This document shows positions 41,469-43,596 of a DNA stretch of 43,596 nucleotides, piece by piece (the first letter of the stretch is position 1; each line of letters opens with the position of its first letter). Below the pieces are notes generated by a model, which saw only the letters and a program-made list of their open reading frames with translations, had not been told where the DNA came from and ran no database searches. The DNA comes from CAZBWS01 sp964495705 (GTDB lineage: Bacteria > Pseudomonadota > Gammaproteobacteria > HTCC5015). The position numbers and the translations under genes are program-made. The DNA lies in assembly GCA_964495705.1 (NCBI GenBank), contig CAZBWS010000009.1, forward strand, positions 1 through 43,596. Direction: 5' to 3'.

Positions 41469-42269
41469 TTGCAGATCTTTAGTTAGGCATCCAAGGGAGA
41501 TATAGTCGACACCCGTTTCTGCTACAGCCTTTAGATTGCTTAGGGTAATGCCCCCAGACGCTTCGTATTGCATGCCAGTGGGTTTTTCTTGAACCGCCTT
41601 TGTCATGTCGGCACAGCTGAAGTTGTCCAGCATAATTCGGTCTGGTTTTGCGGTATTGGCCTCGGCCAGCTCATTAAAATTTTCTACTTCAATTTCACAC
41701 AATAAATCTGGAGCAAGCTCGCGAGCCGCTTGAATGGCAGCGGTGATACTGCCCGCGGCGGCGATGTGGTTTTCTTTGATAAGGAAAGCATCAAACAACC
41801 CAATACGGTGGTTGTGCCCGCCACCACAGGCCACTGCGTATTTTTGCGCTAGGCGTAAACCAGGAATAGTTTTGCGAGTATCGAGCAACTTGACTTCGGT
41901 ATCGGCGACTTCGGCAACATAGCGCGCCACTGTGCTGGCTGTGCCAGACAAGCTTTGAATAAAATTTAAGGCACAGCGTTCAGCGGTGAGCAGCGAGCGG
42001 CTATTGCCTTCTAGCTCGCATAGCAGGCTATCCGCATTCACTTGCTCGCCATCTTGTACATGCCATACAACTTTTATACTGGGGTCGACTTGTTTAAAAA
42101 CTTCGTCCGCATAGGGTGTGCCACAGATGGTCGCTGCTTCACGGCAAATAATACGCGCCTTAGATTGTTGCTGTGCAGGAATCAATTGGGCGCTAACATC
42201 GCCACCTTGTACATCTTCTTGCAGGGCGAGGGCGACGGAATTTTTTAAGTCGGCAGGTACAGAGATCAT
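41436..42269 (-). CDS. nadC: Nicotinate-nucleotide pyrophosphorylase (quinolinate phosphoribosyltransferase)
   Basis: NadC converts quinolinate and PRPP to nicotinate mononucleotide in de novo NAD synthesis. Family motifs are LQEDVQGGDVSAQLIPA, LNFIQSLSGTASTVARYV, LLDTRKTIPGLRLAQKYAVACGGGHNHRIGL, IEVENFNELAEA, IMLDNFS and SGGITLSNLKAVAETGVDYISLGCLT. The ATG at 42269 gives 277 residues; an in-frame GTG at 42302 would add 11 residues and overlap the upstream gene. It follows the symporter gene by 7 bases on the same strand, and its 3' end overlaps the gene at 40452. Confidence 0.96.
   Translation of the reverse strand: MISVPADLKNSVALALQEDVQGGDVSAQLIPAQQQSKARIICREAATICGTPYADEVFKQVDPSIKVVWHVQDGEQVNADSLLCELEGNSRSLLTAERCALNFIQSLSGTASTVARYVAEVADTEVKLLDTRKTIPGLRLAQKYAVACGGGHNHRIGLFDAFLIKENHIAAAGSITAAIQAARELAPDLLCEIEVENFNELAEANTAKPDRIMLDNFSCADMTKAVQEKPTGMQYEASGGITLSNLKAVAETGVDYISLGCLTKDLQSVDLSMRFVD
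42029..42037 (-). repeat. ATGCGGATA motif copy 16
   Basis: Exact minus-strand match (GAATGCGGATAGCCT), in sense orientation within nadC, read Asn-Ala-Asp-Ser. Confidence 0.7.
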
Positions 42270-42276
42270 GTTTAGT

Positions 42277-43596
42277 TTACGTTTGGTTAGCAATGTATTC
42301 ACGGGTTAGTTTGAATACTAGGGGGCTTAATAAGGCCACTGCAATTAAGTTCGGAAAGACCATAAGGCCGTTGAGTATATCCGCCATACCCCAAATCAAG
42401 CCCTGTTTTTGATAAGCGCCTAAAGGGATAACAATAACCCAGACGATACGATAGGGCGTAATGGCTTTGGGGCCAAATAGAAATTCAATACAGCGCTCGC
42501 CGTAGTAGCTCCAACCGATGAGCGTGGTAAAGGCGAAAACGGCCAAACCAATAGTGACGATGTAATCGCCGCCGGGCATGCCTGCGGCAAAAGCAGAGGC
42601 GGATAGTACCGCGCCACTTTCACCATTGCTCCAAGCGCCGGTGACCACAATCACTAGGGCGGTCATGGTGCAGATAATAATAGTGTCGATAAAGGTGCCG
42701 AGCATGGCAATACTGGCTTGCTGTACAGGGTCGTTGGTTTGTGCCGCTGCGTGGGCGATAGGCGCGCTGCCCATGCCAGATTCGTTTGAAAAGACGCCAC
42801 GAGCAATGCCCATTTGAACTGCCTTTTGAATAGCGGCTCCAGCAAAGCCGCCAGTGGCTGCCGTGCCATTAAAAGCGCTGTCAAAGATTAGTGCAAAGGC
42901 GGCGGGTAGCTTATCCGCATTCAATCCTAGAATTAATAAGGCGCCAGCAACGTAGAAGAAGGCCATTAAGGGCACTAGCTTGGCAGCGACTGCACCAACG
43001 CGGCTGATGCCACCGAGGATAACGCAGGCGACCAGTACTGACATGATGATACCAATACCTAGACGTAAGCTACTGTCTTCAAGGGAGCCTAGAGAAAAGG
43101 TTTTGATTACTGAATTGGTAACCTCATTTGCTTGTACTGCATTACCTATGCCTAGAGCAGTAATGGAACCAAAGAAGGCGAACAATACCGCCAGCCACAT
43201 CCAGTTTTTTCCTAGGCCATTCTTGATGTAGTACATCGGCCCGCCAACGTGTTTGCCTAAGCTATTTTTTTCGCGAAAGTGCACACCCAATAAACTCTCG
43301 GAGTACTTGGTTGCCATGCCGATCAATGCGGTCACCCACATCCAGAAAATAGCGCCTGGGCCACCAATAGCGATAGCTACTGCAACACCTGCAATATTAC
43401 CGGTACCGACTGTCGAGGATAGAGCGGTCATTAAGGATTGGAAGGGGGTAATATCTCCTTCTGATTCGCTGCTCTTGCGACCCTGCCATAGAAGGGCGAG
43501 GGAACGAGGAATCCAGCGCAAGCTAATGCCGCGTAAGCCGATGCTCAGGTAGATGCCTAGGCTGAATAGAAAAATTAAAAGATAAGGGCTCCATAC
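42277..43596 (-). CDS. Sodium:alanine symporter family protein (5' end outside window)
   Basis: The frame is open to the last base, and codons upstream of the first possible start (TTG at 43521) continue the family's N-terminal helix (YLLIFLFSLGIYLSIGLRGISLRWIPRSLALL), so the gene is cut by the window edge. AGCS signatures are GTGNIAGVAVAIAIGGPGAIFWMW, GGPMYYIKNGLGKNWMW, and GVFSNESGMGSAPIAHAAAQTNDPVQQ. These inner-membrane transporters couple alanine or glycine uptake to sodium. It has about 10 hydrophobic segments. A sodium gradient maintained by an Mrp system would power it, a plausible but untested link to the operon nearby. Confidence 0.95.
   Translation of the reverse strand, partial: VWSPYLLIFLFSLGIYLSIGLRGISLRWIPRSLALLWQGRKSSESEGDITPFQSLMTALSSTVGTGNIAGVAVAIAIGGPGAIFWMWVTALIGMATKYSESLLGVHFREKNSLGKHVGGPMYYIKNGLGKNWMWLAVLFAFFGSITALGIGNAVQANEVTNSVIKTFSLGSLEDSSLRLGIGIIMSVLVACVILGGISRVGAVAAKLVPLMAFFYVAGALLILGLNADKLPAAFALIFDSAFNGTAATGGFAGAAIQKAVQMGIARGVFSNESGMGSAPIAHAAAQTNDPVQQASIAMLGTFIDTIIICTMTALVIVVTGAWSNGESGAVLSASAFAAGMPGGDYIVTIGLAVFAFTTLIGWSYYGERCIEFLFGPKAITPYRIVWVIVIPLGAYQKQGLIWGMADILNGLMVFPNLIAVALLSPLVFKLTREYIANQT
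42912..42920 (-). repeat. ATGCGGATA motif copy 17
   Basis: Exact minus-strand match (GAATGCGGATAAGCT), in sense orientation within the symporter gene, read Asn-Ala-Asp-Lys. Confidence 0.7.

Noticed and set aside
4643..42920. Chi, KOPS or other replication-polarity explanation for the ATGCGGATA copies
   Set aside because: Those signals are strongly strand-biased along a replichore, while these copies split 9 to 8 between strands.
1..43596. CRISPR arrays, tRNA or rRNA genes, complete insertion sequences or prophage
   Set aside because: I saw no regularly spaced repeats, cloverleaf-forming sequences, rRNA segments, transposase or phage genes by eye; a dedicated search could still find a missed small RNA.

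Overview
The window is chromosomal DNA from a gammaproteobacterium, probably a marine member of the broad Cellvibrionales/Pseudomonadales group. The basis is gene content and order: ybeZ-ybeY-corC-lnt, leuS-lptE, holA-proA-nadD-rsfS-rlmH and maf-rng-yhdP-nitrilase-tldD-yjgA-pmbA are all gammaproteobacterial arrangements, and pyrD is class 2. The exact genus cannot be read from the sequence. Two runs of exactly 100 N (13832-13931 and 26570-26669) are scaffold joins. The first is flanked by a 55-base duplicate and is an artefact inside proA. The second hides the 3' end of a START-domain gene.

Layout. 1-6600 (+): housekeeping genes for rRNA maturation (ybeZ, ybeY), metal/CBS protein CorC, lipoprotein acylation (lnt), LeuRS and LPS assembly (lptE). 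6597-11574: an insertion, relative to the usual lptE-holA neighbourhood, holding a metallo-beta-lactamase-fold hydrolase, a small unknown protein, a membrane/GAF/degenerate-GGDEF protein, pyrD and a beta-hydroxyacid dehydrogenase. 11649-15604 (+): holA, proA, nadD, rsfS, rlmH. 15908-24573 (+): maf, rng, yhdP, a small exported protein, a nitrilase-family amidase and tldD, with yjgA (-) and the tldD partner pmbA (+) following. 26670-32632 (-): an accessory stretch with a START-domain protein, a decayed START paralogue, glutathione peroxidase, a three-gene translationally coupled cassette (cytidylyltransferase/Gfo-Idh-MocA fusion, class V aminotransferase, LicD), a periplasmic solute-binding protein, a glutathione-S-transferase remnant and a REP-like repeat. 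32897-40290 (-): a nine-gene Mrp/Mbh-like cation/proton antiporter operon with three NuoL/M/N-type subunits and a fused MrpA-C-terminal/MrpB protein. 40452-43596: an unusual signalling-type protein, nadC and a sodium:alanine symporter cut by the window end.

Two observations stand out. First, the 9-mer ATGCGGATA occurs 17 times (9 on +, 8 on -), against about 0.3 expected for a random 9-mer. It occurs in core genes, intergenic DNA and five of six reading frames, with a loose extended consensus GAATGCGGATAnGCT. It behaves like a dispersed DNA-level signal such as a DNA uptake sequence, which to my knowledge is not described for this group. Second, the three-gene cassette at 28224-31455 looks like a compact pathway that makes a CDP-activated (probably amino-bearing) small polyol or alcohol and transfers it to a glycan by LicD. 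Its dehydrogenase domain has lost the usual catalytic lysine and its gene lacks a normal start codon.
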